A stretch of DNA of 64,000 nt from Lophium mytilinum (GCA_010093605.1 MU004184.1:453897-517896); one strand, 5' to 3'. Shown: positions 10,333 to 22,413, numbered from the stretch's first letter. A program made the numbers and translations. The notes: a model not told the origin generated them from the letters alone.

Positions 10333-10932
10333 TCACACCCCTTCCAGCGGCGGATACACCTCCACATCCCCCGGCTCGACCCAATCCTCCGAAAACTCAT
10401 ACGTCTCAAAACACGTCGCCGCACTCCCCTCGGTATCGAAAAACCGAAACCGACACACCCCCCTCTCCCCCCTCCAATCCCCACTCATCACGCACGCAAA
10501 CCCGCGCCGCTCAAACTCCGCCACCCGCTCCTCCACCGTCCTCTCCCTCCCCTCGGCACAGTCAAAGGCAACATGATGCACCCCCTCGCCCTTCGCGGCT
10601 ACGAACTCGGCCATCAGCGACGGGCCGGATACCGGCTCCATGATCTCCCAGGTCAGGGAGCCTTGGGTCGCGAAACACACGCGCAGGGCGAAGGGGGCTG
10701 GGGCGCCGTGGATGGTTTGGTTTGAGACGGAGGCGGGGGTGAAGTTGAAGACGCGGAAGGGGCCGATGCCGAGAGCGAGTAGGCCGTCCATGGTGCGGGT
10801 GGCGGAGGGGGTGACGATGCAGATCTCGATGAGGTTGCCGAGGAAGGGGGCTGCGAGGGGGGTGGGGGTGTGGGTTAGGGGATGTGGGTTGCTGTCGGGA
10901 GTCCCCTCGGGGTGAGGTCGGTGTTGCGACAT
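10333..10932 (-). CDS. VOC / glyoxalase-fold protein
   Basis: Single exon, 199 aa. From about residue 30 the protein follows the vicinal-oxygen-chelate fold as found in fungal methylmalonyl-CoA-epimerase-like proteins. An opening strand IEICIVTPS leads to GIGPFRVFNF, then LTWEIMEPVSGPS, GEGVHHVAFDC, a helix ending AEFERRGF, and the closing FRFFDTEGSAATCFETYEF. His in HHVAFD and the Glu residues are candidate metal ligands. The first strand carries Glu where many relatives have His or Gln. Such proteins act as isomerases, lyases or dioxygenases on small molecules; the substrate cannot be told here. The first 25 residues are Pro/His-rich and non-conserved looking. No biosynthetic cluster surrounds it. 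The start ATG at 10932 is the first of the frame. A TCACGTGA site lies about 285 bases upstream. Confidence 0.85.
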   Translation of the reverse strand: MSQHRPHPEGTPDSNPHPLTHTPTPLAAPFLGNLIEICIVTPSATRTMDGLLALGIGPFRVFNFTPASVSNQTIHGAPAPFALRVCFATQGSLTWEIMEPVSGPSLMAEFVAAKGEGVHHVAFDCAEGRERTVEERVAEFERRGFACVMSGDWRGERGVCRFRFFDTEGSAATCFETYEFSEDWVEPGDVEVYPPLEGV

Positions 10933-11215
10933 GATGGAGTCTTGAGGGGTGGTCCGGATGTAGAGTACGACGGAGAAATAAGAAGTTGTTGGCGGCTTGG
11001 GACGAAGAGCGAGATTAAGTAGATGGGATGGGACCGTATGACGACGCGGAGTTTAGCGGCCGGCTTGGTAATGCGGGCTATGACGACGAGGTAATTGGAA
11101 AGCTGTATGTTGGAAATCTCGGATCGAGGTTTTTGAAAGAAAGTAGGATGTGAAAATTAGAGCTTGGAAGGCTGAGAGGAAGCGAATGAGGGCATCTGGG
11201 GATTGGGAGGTCATA

Positions 11216-11223
11216 TCACGTGA
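11216..11223. promoter_or_regulatory. TCACGTGA E-box-like palindrome
   Basis: Perfect 8-bp palindrome TCACGTGA about 285 bp upstream of the VOC gene start. It matches the core bound by bHLH factors of the Cbf1/Pho4 class. Function here is inferred from the motif only. Confidence 0.35.
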
Positions 11224-11499
11224 TCGATGTCAAGGTAAGTCTATTCGAATCAGAAGATGACTAATCTCTCGATGTTTTGATTGCAGTCAGTTTCTTACTT
11301 CTATCTGAAAATATCCTTGTGCTGAAACCATGTATGTGCGTGCCTGTCTTCCACGTACAATATGCTCCCCTCATACACTGTCCGCAAGTCACGTTACTAT
11401 CCTCTACATCGCGTATATAAACACACTCATTTGCCCCAATACCAACGTATGTCTAATCTACTATATCCTATGAACTCCTAACTATCCCATTCGATGCAA

Positions 11500-13170
11500 T
11501 GGGAATCAGGCTGCTTTTTGACCCGCTACACACCCGCTGGCCGAGCTACTCTTCACATCGGTATCAAGCGATTAAGATCTGAAACTAGAGAATCCTATAT
11601 CCGAGGGTGGGTTACCTTGAATTTCGTCCTGGTTGATCCCCGACACACAAGTTTAGGCACTTTTTACAACCGCTTAGGGTCCCTTAACTTGCTTTTGAAT
11701 TTTAGAAATAATGTCAAGGCTAACGTAGTAAATGTTAGGCTGCGATTCACCCAGCTGCACACCTACTAGCTAAACCACCCTTCACGCCGGTATCAATTAA
11801 TCAAGATTAGAAGCCGGTGCATCTTTTTCCGAGTCCTAAAACTGGCGTCCTCGTACACTCTTGAGACACACCTTTGGACACTCCTTACAATTGCTCGAGG
11901 TGCCTTAGTTGGCTTGTAAACTTCTAGATACGATCTAAAAGCTGACGTAGTAATATCAGACTGCTCTTCAACCAGCCGCACACCTACTAGCTAAACCACC
12001 CTTCAAGCTGGAAGTCTACGGAGATGTGTTCCATACTCTTGGGCTCCCCATGGAAGGTTTCGAATAGTTAAGCGCGATGTCAAGTTCTCGACGACGTAGA
12101 CCAGACTACTCTTTTCCTAAATACCTTCCAACTAGCTAGGCCACTCCTCTCGGTGTTATCCAGCAAGCAAGATTAAAACCGAAGGCGAATAGTAATAAAA
12201 TAGGCTCGTGTGTCTAGTCTACGCACCTCCCTATTACACTCCTTAGGGTGCCCCCACAAGATTTAGAGCATCCCGGCGCGAAGTATAGTTCTAGATAGTA
12301 AAAATTAGAGTACTCTTTTCCTCACTACCTCCCAACTAGCTAAGCAACACCTCGTGGTAGTGTTAATCGGGCAAGAATAAAAGTAAATATAAGTAAGTCT
12401 ATATACTTAGATATATGCACCCCCCTTTTATACTCTCTAAGGTGCCCCCACATCATTCAAGACATCTAGGCGTAGTATTAAGTCCCAGGCCGCGAAAATT
12501 AGACTCCTCTTTTTCTAAATACATTCTACCTAGCTAAGCTCCACTTTATAGTAGCGTTAGGGAGGCAAAAATGAAACTAAATAGTAGCAATTCCGTAAGT
12601 CTAGTCGCTATACCTCCCTTTTCTCATTCCCCGGGGGTCCCCACAAACTTCACATAACTAGGCACGATGTCAAGACCCACGGCATACATGTTAGACTACC
12701 CTTTTCCGCACTACCGCCTCTTTTATTAAGCTCCTCCAGCCATTGGCGTCAAGACAGTAAGATAGACGTTAAATAGTAGTAATTCCGTATATCTAATTCT
12801 ATGCACCCCCAATTCCAACTCTCCAGCGTACTTCTATACAGTTTAAAATATCCAGGCACCATGTTAAGTGCTAGACAGCTTAAACCAGACTACCCTTTTC
12901 CTTTCTACCTATAAAGTAGCTAAGTTACTCCTACTAGCGGTATTAAGTGCGCAAATTAAACGCCGAACAGTAGTAATCCGGTATGTTTATTCCACGCAAC
13001 CCTATTCCCTACTCCCCGGGGCCCCCCTACAAGGTCTGCCGCATCTAGGCACGACGTTAAACCCCACGGCTTACATATTAGACTACTCTTTAACCACCTG
13101 CCTATTGACTGTCTGGGCCACTCCCTACTGCGGCATCAAGTGCGCAAGATCGAAACCAAACAGTGCCAAA
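11500..13170. repeat. AT-rich degenerate tandem satellite, array 2
   Basis: About nine units of roughly 150-230 bp (most near 200). The core AACTAGCTAAGCCACTCCT, then CGGTATCAAG and a GCAAGATTA-like run, recurs near 11535, 11764, 11984, 12130, 12336, 12531, 12730, 12908 and 13110. Each unit also carries TTAGACTACTCTTTTCC before the core and CACCTCCCTATT..TAGGGTGCCCCCAC after it. The core aligns with the core of the arrays at 33.99 and 51.0 kb. Divergence is high and TpA-rich, in keeping with repeat-induced point mutation. No gene is present; the frame at 12868-13191 crosses repeat units. Confidence 0.8.
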
Positions 13171-13277
13171 CTTGGACGTCTAGACACATAGCCTAGTACT
13201 GTCATTTATTCCCACAAGCGCTCTACAGCACGCGCTGGTTGCTTATGTTACTATTGTCTACAAACTTGAATAAGAGG

Positions 13278-13350
13278 TTTGTGTACTAATGGTACCATTT
13301 TGGACACAAGTAGGGGGTTTATGTACTAATGGCACCATTTTAAATGTAAG
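13278..13350. repeat. 40-bp direct repeat, two copies
   Basis: TGTACTAATGGTACCATTTT near 13281 is repeated as ATGTACTAATGGCACCATTTT near 13321. It lies just beyond the end of the satellite and about 200 bases beyond the 3' end of the TPR gene. Confidence 0.6.
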
Positions 13351-13557
13351 GGGCCAATGCGGGGTGGTTACATTAAGCAATACATGACAATGTAAAGGGC
13401 AAGTGTGAACATTTTCAGCAAAAGCAGAGAGGTCACGTCAGGAAATGCAAGAAGTAAGAGAGAATTGTGGATTAAAAGGCCGTTTCGTGCCGAAAAGGTG
13501 GAAGAAAACCCCTCCCCCTGACCACCCCCCAAGTCACCCACCCGCCCTCGCCTCCGC

Positions 13558-15658
13558 CTAATCCACACCCAACAAGTCCCCATTCTTCTCACTAAGAGAA
13601 CCACCAGACGCCCCATTCAGCGCCACCATCTCCTCATACTCCACCGCAATCCCCACACTCCGGTGATGTCCCGCCCCCAGCGCCTCCACATGGCTCTCCT
13701 TCGCCCTCAGAAACGCCTTCTCCGCCTCCTCATTCCGCTCCAAGTCCCGCAGAATGTACGCCTGCTGCTTGATACTCGCCACCATCGCCTGGTGCACATC
13801 CCGCTTATACATCTTCTTCCGCGCCTCCAGCGCAAACGAATTGTGCTTCAACGCCTCCTCGTTCTTGCCCTGCAGGTTCAGCGCCGTCGCGAGGCGATAG
13901 AGGCTGAGTAGGTTCCACGCATGGCTTGCGCCGAGCGTCGCCGTGAAGATCCTCGAGACTTCGCGCTGCACCTGCTCGGCCTCGGCGTACTTCCCGTGTG
14001 CCTGGTAGACGCGGCCGAGGTCTGATTTGGCGACCAGCGTCTCCGGATGCTCGGCGCCGAGGGTGCAGACCTTGGCTTCCACGACACGGAGCTGCAGCGC
14101 TTCGGCGGTGGGGTAGTTGCCGCGCGCGATGTGGTTGACGGCGAGGTTGCGGAGGCAGTTGAGGGTGCGGGCGTGGCTGGCGCCGACGGTGGCGTCGGAG
14201 TCGACGCGGGCGCGCTCGAAGACGGCGTGGGCTTCGTCGTAGCGGGATTGCTGGTACAGCGACTCGCCTAGGCTGGTGAGTAGGGCGGGGAGGGCGTGGC
14301 GCTCGTCGCTGTTTACGTTGACGCTGTCTACGGCTTCGCGGAGAGTACGTTCGGCTTCGGCGAGCTTGCCGTCGGTTGGGTTGCGGTGGGCGTTTAGGAC
14401 GTGGCCGTAGCGGGATTGGGTCCAGAGGGTTGAGCTGCGGTGCGGTGGGAAGAGTCGGGCGTTGATTTCTTTGGCTTCGGAGACGGCGCGCTCGGCGAGC
14501 TCGAGGAGACCGACTTCGGTGCATTCGGAGGCGAACTCGTTGAGAACGCCGACTCGCGTGAGAAGGTATTCACGATCTTCGCCCTCATCGCAGGTGCTGT
14601 AGAGAGCTTCCGGGACGGGATGATCAAGGATGATGGCGTGCACATGTGGAGTCAAGGCCGGGAAGTTGTCCAAGAGGCTAGCCCTATTGCTGTGGAAGAC
14701 GTAGTGCAGTACTTCTACAGCCCGTCGGTGCCAATACTTCTTCTCGGAGCAAGCGTCAATCCAGACTGTGGCCGACAGTTGGACAATCCTATTCATGGAA
14801 TACCTGTCGCCGCTGGCATCTTCGGTGATGAAACCATATTCAAGGAGCATATCGAGACTATCACCAGAGCTTCTCAGTTCATTGTTGGTGGCAGTCGCGC
14901 TGTTTCGATGCCCGGATCGTAAAAACCGGAGAGGGTTTGCACTCTTCGTCGGCTTTGGTGTCTGGACCTGGACAGGGACCGGCGTCGGCTCCTTCTCTAG
15001 GACACTCTTGAATAGAACCTTCGGGATAGACTTGTTGTTGAAGACGCTCATAAAGCAGAGGAGACGGATCGCGGCCGGATTCAGCCGCGACACCTGGATG
15101 AACGAGATCTGCAGCAGAGATACGATGGCTTTGACGATTGAGCTCTGACAGGCCTTTTGGTCAGACTCGAGGTCGATGAGCATTTCGTCATCCCGGAGGT
15201 TCCTAAGGAAAGAGGCGAGGATCGGATCAGGCTGAGCTGGTCCGTCAGGCTGAGTCTCCGCAAGTTGAGCTGTTGGCAGAGGCAGATGCTCAAAGATGGC
15301 GACTAGTTCGTTCGCTTCGTCCTCTGGGAAGTCGAATTGAAGCCTCTTCTTGAGCCAGCGGATCTCTTCGGCCTGAGACAGCTCGGACGTGTCGTTGTCT
15401 GCTGGGTTCCGTCCAGGGCGGGAACATAACTTCGAGAGTGTTAGCGAAGCTCTGTCCACATTACAATGTAAAGGCTCCTACCTTGTCTTTGAAATCTCGC
15501 ATCAAGTTTGAGATGGCACGATTCAAGGCCTGTTTGCTCTCGCGGCGTCGTGAAGCCAACTCGTCTGGACCCATCATGACCCCATGCATCGCAGGCGCCG
15601 GAACCTCATGTTGAGACGAGGATGAAGATGAAGAACCGAAACACAGACGGCTGAGCAT
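13558..15658 (-). CDS. NLR-like TPR protein lacking the ATPase core, 682 aa
   Basis: Exons 15482-15658 and 13558-15429, joined across a 52-nt intron with a CGCTAACAC branch site; phase 0 on both sides. Exon 1 gives 59 residues (Ser-rich, then a basic helix RRRESKQALNRAISNLMRDF). Exon 2 starts where other fungal STAND proteins are past their nucleotide-binding motifs. AEEIRWLKKRLQFDFPEDEA aligns with the segment before the GxP motif of the neighbour at 18592-21925. Then come a winged-helix-like region (IRLLCFMSVFNNKSIPKVLF), YSMNRIVQLSATVW (the neighbour has YSMHRLVQLAG) and about six kinesin-light-chain-type TPRs. No Walker A or B motif is present. It may be a truncated paralogue kept as a regulator or decoy, or a gene on its way out; the long open frame argues that it is still expressed. 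Confidence 0.8.
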
Positions 15659-17041
15659 TTTCGCAGAGAGAAGAGAAGAGACTTTGATGAGGAGGCTGAA
15701 GTCGAGAGAGGGACAGAAGAGGATGGGGTTGATAGCTCGGTCGCGGGGCTGATGTAGAGGGTGGTGCAGCTCGTATCAGGCTAGGAGCCCCGCTTTTTGT
15801 CTGCCTGACGCCCTCTAAGCTCACTCGACGGCCGCGCTAGTGAATAGTCACTTTCAACTATTTTGCCTACTTTCGATAACCAATAAGCCGTTTTGGAGGG
15901 CTACATCGCAGCAAGTCAAGCGTAATAAGCTTCCTGAGACAGCACTGCTGCATTTTGTGCCAGAGACGCGGGTCAACAATGCTTCTAGATTCCAAAACAG
16001 ATTCTGAAGGCCCCGTAATATCTATTGGTACGGTGACGTGTGTACCTTTTGGTTCGGGGGACGCCACAGACGCCTGGATTGAAGATGGGAGGGACGTTTG
16101 CGAACCGCTAGAATCAGCTCTGCCACCGCCACCATGCGCACTAACTCGCATCGTACCATTGGCAAGGCATTCTCCTTACGAGTGACTTGACGATAGCCAA
16201 TCAAATGCATTGGAATCCAAATTCCCATAAACATTAGTATCTAAACAGTATGGCCAAAACGCTTCTGTCCACTTCCGTACGCTGTTCGAGTGAAAATCCA
16301 GATAAAGCCGTCCACCATTTCCCCTTGGGACTAACTCTCATGCCATCATGATAGATGCAAGAGTCTTACCCCCTCCAGTGGTTATTGTATCTTGTAAATG
16401 CTGCGAACCAAAATGCTATTCTGGTCAATAAAATTTCTCTCGTCAACTTCCAGTACCATAATGTACCCTTGCAGCCACCTACACGCTGCCCACAGGATGC
16501 GAGATGGGGCTGTGCAAGGTAGACGTGGGACGATGATCTGCTAGATGATATCTTATGTAAGAAAGACAGTCTATCTCGTCGTCTCGTCCTCTGAGCAATG
16601 CTTCATCGATGACCATGGGGTGGAACACGTGCTGGCATCCACAAATGAAAAGCCGGGGATTTCCTCAAACCAATGTCACCCAGCTCTGCAGTCTTCTAGA
16701 GCGGTCATTTTGCTTCCCCATTTCTAATTCTCTTCAGATGATTGGAATCGAGCTCCTTTCGCGAAAACACGTGATTGTCACGTGACTGTGCCTCCTTAAT
16801 TGGAAGCATTAAGGATGTTCCTATCGCATTGGATTAAGCTGTGATCCGGACTAGATAATTATACTGAGTTTAAAGAACTATGTTGTTTGACTTGGGTGAT
16901 GAAAGATGGAGATATAGGACAAAGTGAAATGGTGGAAGTTTGGATAGGAAGGAGAAGATACTGCTATTCGGTTTTCGAAACTCTTCAATAAAAGAAGCAT
17001 AGTACCTATTTCCACTTACTTTCGATTCGAATTGACCAAAC
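15659..17041. other. intergenic, no gene seen
   Basis: About 1.4 kb between the start of the TPR gene and the end of the GNAT gene. It contains CACGTG at 16769 and GTCACGTGAC at 16777. Short open frames only. Confidence 0.5.
16769..16786. promoter_or_regulatory. paired CACGTG motifs
   Basis: CACGTGAT at 16769 and the 10-bp palindrome GTCACGTGAC at 16777-16786 lie two bases apart. Likely bHLH-type sites. They sit about 255 bp beyond the 3' end of the GNAT gene and 1.1 kb upstream of the TPR gene, so the target is unclear. Confidence 0.35.
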
Positions 17042-17846
17042 TCAGAGATATCGATGCCCTCCTAACACATCCACACCTTCAGCGCGCACAGGATCTTTGA
17101 ACAAAATCCACCCACTCCCCAAATCCGCCAACGGATTCCCCTCCCCTTCCGTACACATCCCCACCTCCTTCCCAAAGCCCATACGCTTGTAGAACCCACG
17201 CCCGGAGGCAGACGAGATGAGGCTCACGCAGACGTCCTGCTTCTGCGCCTGCTCGAGCCCCCACTGCAACAACTCCCTCCCAAACCCATGCCCCTGGTAT
17301 TTCGGATGGACGCCTAGCACATCTAGGAAGTACGTATTGGCGCGTTCGCCCTGCCAGTGGTGCTGGAAGAACGGGAAGGAGTCGTAGAGGGGGCTCGCGA
17401 ATTTGGGGTCGGGGTTTGCCGCGCGATTGGGGCTGATGAGGAGGGAGAGGTTGTTTAGGAGGGCCATCGCTGGTTTCATCGCTCTGCCTAGAGCCAATTT
17501 ATTAGCCCGCATGTCATTGAGAGTTGCTGAAGGGTTCGTTGAACGTACGAGGATCCCACCACGCCATCGCGGGCTGCACGCTGCCTTGGAGCTCCCATTC
17601 TGCCACGCCAGCCACGACCTCCTGCTTCCTTCCGTCTGTGAGTTCCGTCGTAGTTGCCACGTAAAAAACGCGTGTGTAGTCCCACCAGTTCTCACGAGTG
17701 CGTCGCAGCCAGAATTTGGCATAGTCGGCTGGAAACTTGGCCCGAAGAGGGTGCATCAGGTCGCCCCAGAGCTCGTCTTCCAAGGCGATCGAGCATAATG
17801 CTGCTATGGCTGGGAGGTCTGCGTATCGGGCAGGGCGGATTGGCAT
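17042..17846 (-). CDS. GNAT-family N-acetyltransferase, 247 aa
   Basis: Exons 17549-17846 and 17042-17487 with a 61-nt intron (donor GTACGT, GGCTAATAA branch, TCTAG acceptor); 744 nt in all. The N-terminal part starts IRPARYADLPAIAALCSIAL, the usual opening of GNAT proteins. The acetyl-CoA-binding motif A is clear: YFLDVLGVHPKYQGHGFG, then RELLQWGLEQAQ, with the Q-x-x-G-x-G pyrophosphate-binding loop. It is followed by the motif-B-like VSLISSASGRGFYKRMGF. This arrangement is typical of the many fungal small-molecule or protein acetyltransferases of unknown substrate. Located between two NLR-like genes; no link in function can be shown. Confidence 0.85.
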
Positions 17847-18591
17847 TTTGAGATCGAGAAAGGAGAGTACCTAAGATTCAGGTACGATGGCGTCCGCCAT
17901 GGCTGCTTGCGGTCATCTCTGTTGTTAAATGCTACTGCATTGTGCTGTTAGTGAACTCATTGAAGCCAGAAATGGCGAACATTCCGATTAGTTGGTGAGT
18001 GAGGTGGAGTGCCTCTCACGTCAGCTGTCAGGTTACATCGCGGTGGTGTTGGTGCGATGGTTCTATAAAGGCGCTTCGTCCGGACAGGAAAGCATCGCGG
18101 AGCCGTGTGGGTAGATGCGTGCGAGAGCGCACTGCTTTTCTGTCCTTGGGGGTTATTTGTGTACGTTTGGAGATTTGGAGAAGGCCAGTACTGACACGAC
18201 GCCTGAGAAGTCCACGCGATGTGCCCCGTCACGAGGCATTCTACAACAACGACATTAACGACCACCATCCATTCTCTCAATCCAATTCAAACCCGCGGTA
18301 CCCAAACCATCTATGGCATCTTTGGTAGTATCCAGAATAGAGAAGCTAGTAGTATTAAATCACGTCCAGAAGCAGCATCGGTCTACGACAGGATGAAGAT
18401 GCAAGTTTCAGCCTTGCAGGTGGCCCTCAGCCTCAATACCTGCAAGCCAATCATCGAAACTGCCTTGCGGTAGTAGGCCAGCAGGCGTAGGTAGATTGGA
18501 GCGCTCCGCTGCGCCCGTACGCTTCCTTTCAACACTCATCGCATCTTTCCCATTCATTTTCGTACCATTTTTGTTCATTTCAGCTCTCACG
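17847..18591. other. divergent intergenic region
   Basis: 745 bases between the starts of the GNAT gene (minus) and the STAND gene (plus), presumably holding both promoters. No repeat or RNA gene was seen. Confidence 0.5.
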
Positions 18592-21500
18592 ATGGCAGAT
18601 CCGCTCTCCATCGCAGCCAGCGTTCTCGCTGTTGTAGGTGCAGCCGGCAAGGTTCTGGCAGGCCTACATTACATCGCGGAGCAACGACAAGGTCCCCAGA
18701 TTTTCAAGGACCTTTACTCTCGGGTATGAAACCAACCGACTTAGCTACGCAACGACACTAATATCGTTACCAAGGTCCGCGATATCGACAGGATCCTCAC
18801 CACCATTCAAGAGCCTCTCAAGCAAGCCCGAGACGAACCAGCGACCCGAACCGCCCTTGTCGAATTGCAGCGCAACATAGACCAAGTCGCAGGCATCCTG
18901 AAAGACATCGATACCTTAATCTCTAAAGTCCAGAGCGGCGATGGAACGAGCGAGCCAAGCATATCTACCCGAAAATGGATGCTGAAGCAAACCACGTTCA
19001 AGACGAGGATGGAGTCTCTCCGAAACGCGGAAATCAAACTCCAAACCTCCTTGTCGTCAGCTATGTTCTCGCAAATGTGAGTGATGACCGCCGCGAAAGG
19101 ATGCAACCAGTTCATGCTAACAACACGCCCTTAGTTTCTCCGGGACAGCAACGCAACCAATCGTTCCCACCGTCCGATCTCCTGTCTGGACTGTGCCCTA
19201 TCGACAAGACCCCGATTTCATCGATCGACCCGATATTCTGTCCAAATTAGAGCAGCTCTTGGCCAACCCAGCGTCGAGAGCAGCTTTGGTGGGCTTTGGA
19301 GGTGTCGGAAAATCGCAACTGGCGATAGAATACGCATTTCGAGTGCAAGAAAAGTCGCCGCACACATCTGTATTCTGGGTGTATACCGCCACCGCTGAGA
19401 GATTCGAGGGCGCCTACCGGGAGATCGCCGATAAGTTAGACATCAAGGGACGCCATCAGGCCGGTACAGATATCAAGAGGCTTGTATCCATAGCATTGAG
19501 CGACGATTCCTATGGCGAGTGGCTTATGGTTGTCGACAATGCGGATGACCTCACCTTGTTCGACAGAACAGATCCTTCCTCCGAGTCGCTAGCGGATTAC
19601 ATCCCCCAGAGTAGGCATGGACGCGTGTTAGTAACATCTCGGAACAAAGCCGCTGCAACTTCAATCGTGGGAAGACACCAAGATGTTATCAATGTTGATG
19701 AGATGAGTCAAGATGAAGCGATGTCTCTTCTGAAAACAAAGCTAGCCATCACATTCGACGAAGACGACGCTTCAGAGCTTCTGACAGCCCTTGGTAACGT
19801 GCCGTTAGCTCTCTCTCACGCCGCAGGCTACATCAACGAACACACCCCTCACGTAAATATTCTGGAATATTTACGGATGTTCAAGGAAAGCGATGGTGGC
19901 GATTTGGGTCTGCTCGAAGGCGAGCGTAATGACAACCGAAGGGACAGGCATTCGTCCAACGCAATTGCCACGACACTACAGATGTCATTCCGACACGTCG
20001 AGAAAGCGTCTCCACTGGCCGCTGACATATTACGCTTGATGTGTTACTTCGATCGTCAGTACATACCGACCGAGCTGATCCTCGATCCTTTCATTTCTGG
20101 CCATGACGATAATAACAACGATGATACCGCTGGCCAGGCACTGAAAGAAGGTACTGAAAGACTCCGAGAATGCAGCCCAAGTAGAATGTCAGGACCTAGG
20201 CGGACTTTGAACCAAAGATGGCACAGCTTTGGTACCAAGCTCAAGAAACGGCGCGAAAAGCCTCGCATCAGCATCGCCAGAGCCCATGCTATCGGTACAC
20301 CAAACAAAACCTTAAACCCTACTTCCCAACAGACCTTCCAGGCCAGCGAAGTATACACTGGACTTTCGACTTTAGTCAGCTATTCACTCATTTCTCTCAC
20401 TACAGACGGAGTAGCGTACAGTATGCACCGTCTCGTCCAACTAGCAGGACGGAAATGGTCAATGTCTCAGCCGGCAACTACGCTGTGGCCTCTCAAGGCA
20501 GGTGTATCTATCTCAAATGCGTTTCAACACGCTTATTTCGATATTGATTTCCCAAGAATTCGAACCATCCTTCCTCATACCCAAATGGTATTGCAAGATA
20601 GTCTCACGGTGCTAGGTCCCAAGCCAGCCCGCAATCAAGAGCGGAATGCCCAGAAGTATTGGAAAGTTCGCGCTCAAGTCTTATGTGGACTTACAGATTA
20701 TCACCTTTATCATAACCCAAACCGAGTTTCGGAGTCCGAAATCCGCGAATCCAATGAAATATTCAATACTATATACGGGTCTCACCACGTAGACACTCTA
20801 TGGGCTCGGCATACCCTCGGAACCGCGATCGCCCGAGAAAATCCTCATTTGGCCTTGGAAACGTTTCGAGAGCTTTTGGAAACACTTCAGAAATACAAGA
20901 TTGATGACAAAGCGCTGGAAGCAGCGGTTTACAATTGCATCGGGAACTTCTTGTCCAAAACAGGCGAATTTGAAGAAGCTAAGCAAAGTTACCAGAAGGC
21001 GATCGACCGAGGGGCTAAGGAGTACAGTGACCAATTTCTGGCCGCGCGTAATTTTGCATTGTGTGATAGGGACCTTGGTAATTTCACCGAGGCGGAACAT
21101 CGTCTTAAAAGCGTCATTGCGGAGCTAGAAACTACCTTTCCAGAGTCGATGTATGACTTGTTGTCATGTAAATCTGCTCTAGTGGGCGTTCTCGTGCAGC
21201 AAGGAGAGTATGCCCTCGCCGAGCAGCTAGGTCGCCCAACGCTTGAGAGTATGGAGAGCATTGTGGGACCTGACCATCCAGGAACCTTCCTGCTGAAGTA
21301 CCAACTTGGAATCTGCCTTTTTAAGCTACGCCGGTACGAAGAAGCTTTTGCCCTTAGTCAGCAATGTCTTCTAGCACGGGAGCTTTTGTATGGGCCTGTT
21401 GCCAAACGTACTTTGATGACAATTAGGTGGCAAGGAAGAATCTCCGAAGCGATGTGGAACTACGCAGATGCCGAACAAGCGTATCTTCGGGTAGCTGAGG

Positions 21501-21925
21501 GCTACGAGCAAGTATATGGCGTGGAGCACAAAAGAACGGTTGCGGCTCGCAAATGGCTAGGAGTCTTCCAGCTGAAATTAGAGGCACGGGAACTGTGTAC
21601 AGTAGGGAGTTACGCAGAAGCCGAGCGACTGTATGCTCGCACGGCTGAAGCCGAGAAGAAGAAATGGGACGCGGATGATCCTGTTTCGCTCGACACTATC
21701 AAAGACCTCGAATCCGTGCGGGCGAAGATCAGAGAGCAGGCAGGCAATTCATCTCAGCTCACAATCGAAGCGTCGATGCACAACACCGAAGCCGCTCCCC
21801 AAATCAAACCCGTCGGCGAACACACTGGACAAGCAGCCGCCGAAGTAGGTCAACCTCGGTCAGATGTCCCGACGGTGCCTCCACAAGATATACCCGACTC
21901 GTCTCAGGGACCTTCTTCTCCCTAG
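18592..21925 (+). CDS. STAND/NLR-like protein: N-terminal helical domain, NB-ARC, TPRs, 1074 aa
   Basis: Three exons (18592-18723, 18775-19076, 19135-21925) with introns of 51 and 58 nt (branch sites CACTAATAT and TGCTAACAA); 3225 nt. Residues 1-150 begin MADPLSIAASVLAVVGAAGK, the glycine/alanine-rich start of Helo-like N-terminal domains of fungal NLR proteins, followed by coiled helices. NB-ARC follows: Walker A LVGFGGVGKSQLA (about residue 197), Walker B WLMVVDNADD, a sensor-like RHGRVLVTSRN and the GLPL-like NVPLALSHAAGYI. The winged-helix part ends YSMHRLVQLAGRKW and contains a basic, Ser/Arg/Lys-rich insertion (about nt 20150-20300). The C-terminal half holds kinesin-light-chain-type TPRs, ending in a Pro/Gln-rich tail. 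Such proteins sense non-self or stress and can trigger heterokaryon-type cell death; the trigger is unknown. The ORF through the third exon has no break. Confidence 0.9.
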
Positions 21926-22245
21926 CCAGGCTCCGCGAATCCACCAACAGCTTCACACGAAATGCTTCAGTATCCCTTCAACCTCACTTCTTTCGGCACA
22001 GCTCTCGACACCTCATTTATACAGCTGGCAGGTACTTTTTGATCGTCTGAATACTCGATAGGAGATCGGATTTCTTTGACTTACACTTCTAATTGAGATC
22101 CTCACGTGCGGCATTGCAGAATAAACGGACAGCGACTATACCCACTTTCATAATGCTTTCCCTACTTCCATTTCCCATAGGTTCATAGCAACATATTCCC
22201 ACAATTTCCTACCCTGCTTCGTGCTCCTCGTTTTAAGTGATTTGA

Positions 22246-22255
22246 GTCACGTGAC
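22246..22255. promoter_or_regulatory. GTCACGTGAC palindrome
   Basis: Perfect 10-bp palindrome around a CACGTG core, in a region between two convergent 3' ends. Confidence 0.3.
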
Positions 22256-22399
22256 TGTACTCATTCCCTTAGAACTTTCACGAACATCGTACTAACACGT
22301 ACTTTGGCGGCTTTATGTAAAGGTATGTCATTGAGAACCAGATTACTGCTGCTCGAGACTCCTCCCCCAATCTTAACTTTTCCTAATACTCATCCGCTT

Positions 22400-22413
22400 C
22401 ACGTGATCACGTG
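22400..22413. promoter_or_regulatory. 14-bp palindrome CACGTGATCACGTG
   Basis: Two overlapping-style CACGTG boxes make a perfect 14-bp palindrome. It lies between convergent genes, which is unusual for a promoter element. It could belong to an unannotated transcript. Confidence 0.35.

Noticed and set aside
10139-10576. Gln/His/Pro-rich + frame overlapping the VOC gene
   Set aside because: Half is antisense of a real gene and the rest is low complexity in its 3' flank.
12868-13191. 107-codon frame in array 2
   Set aside because: Crosses satellite units; not kept in phase between units.
13805-14524. 239-codon Arg/Pro-rich frame on the minus strand
   Set aside because: Shadow of the TPR gene caused by GC-rich third positions.
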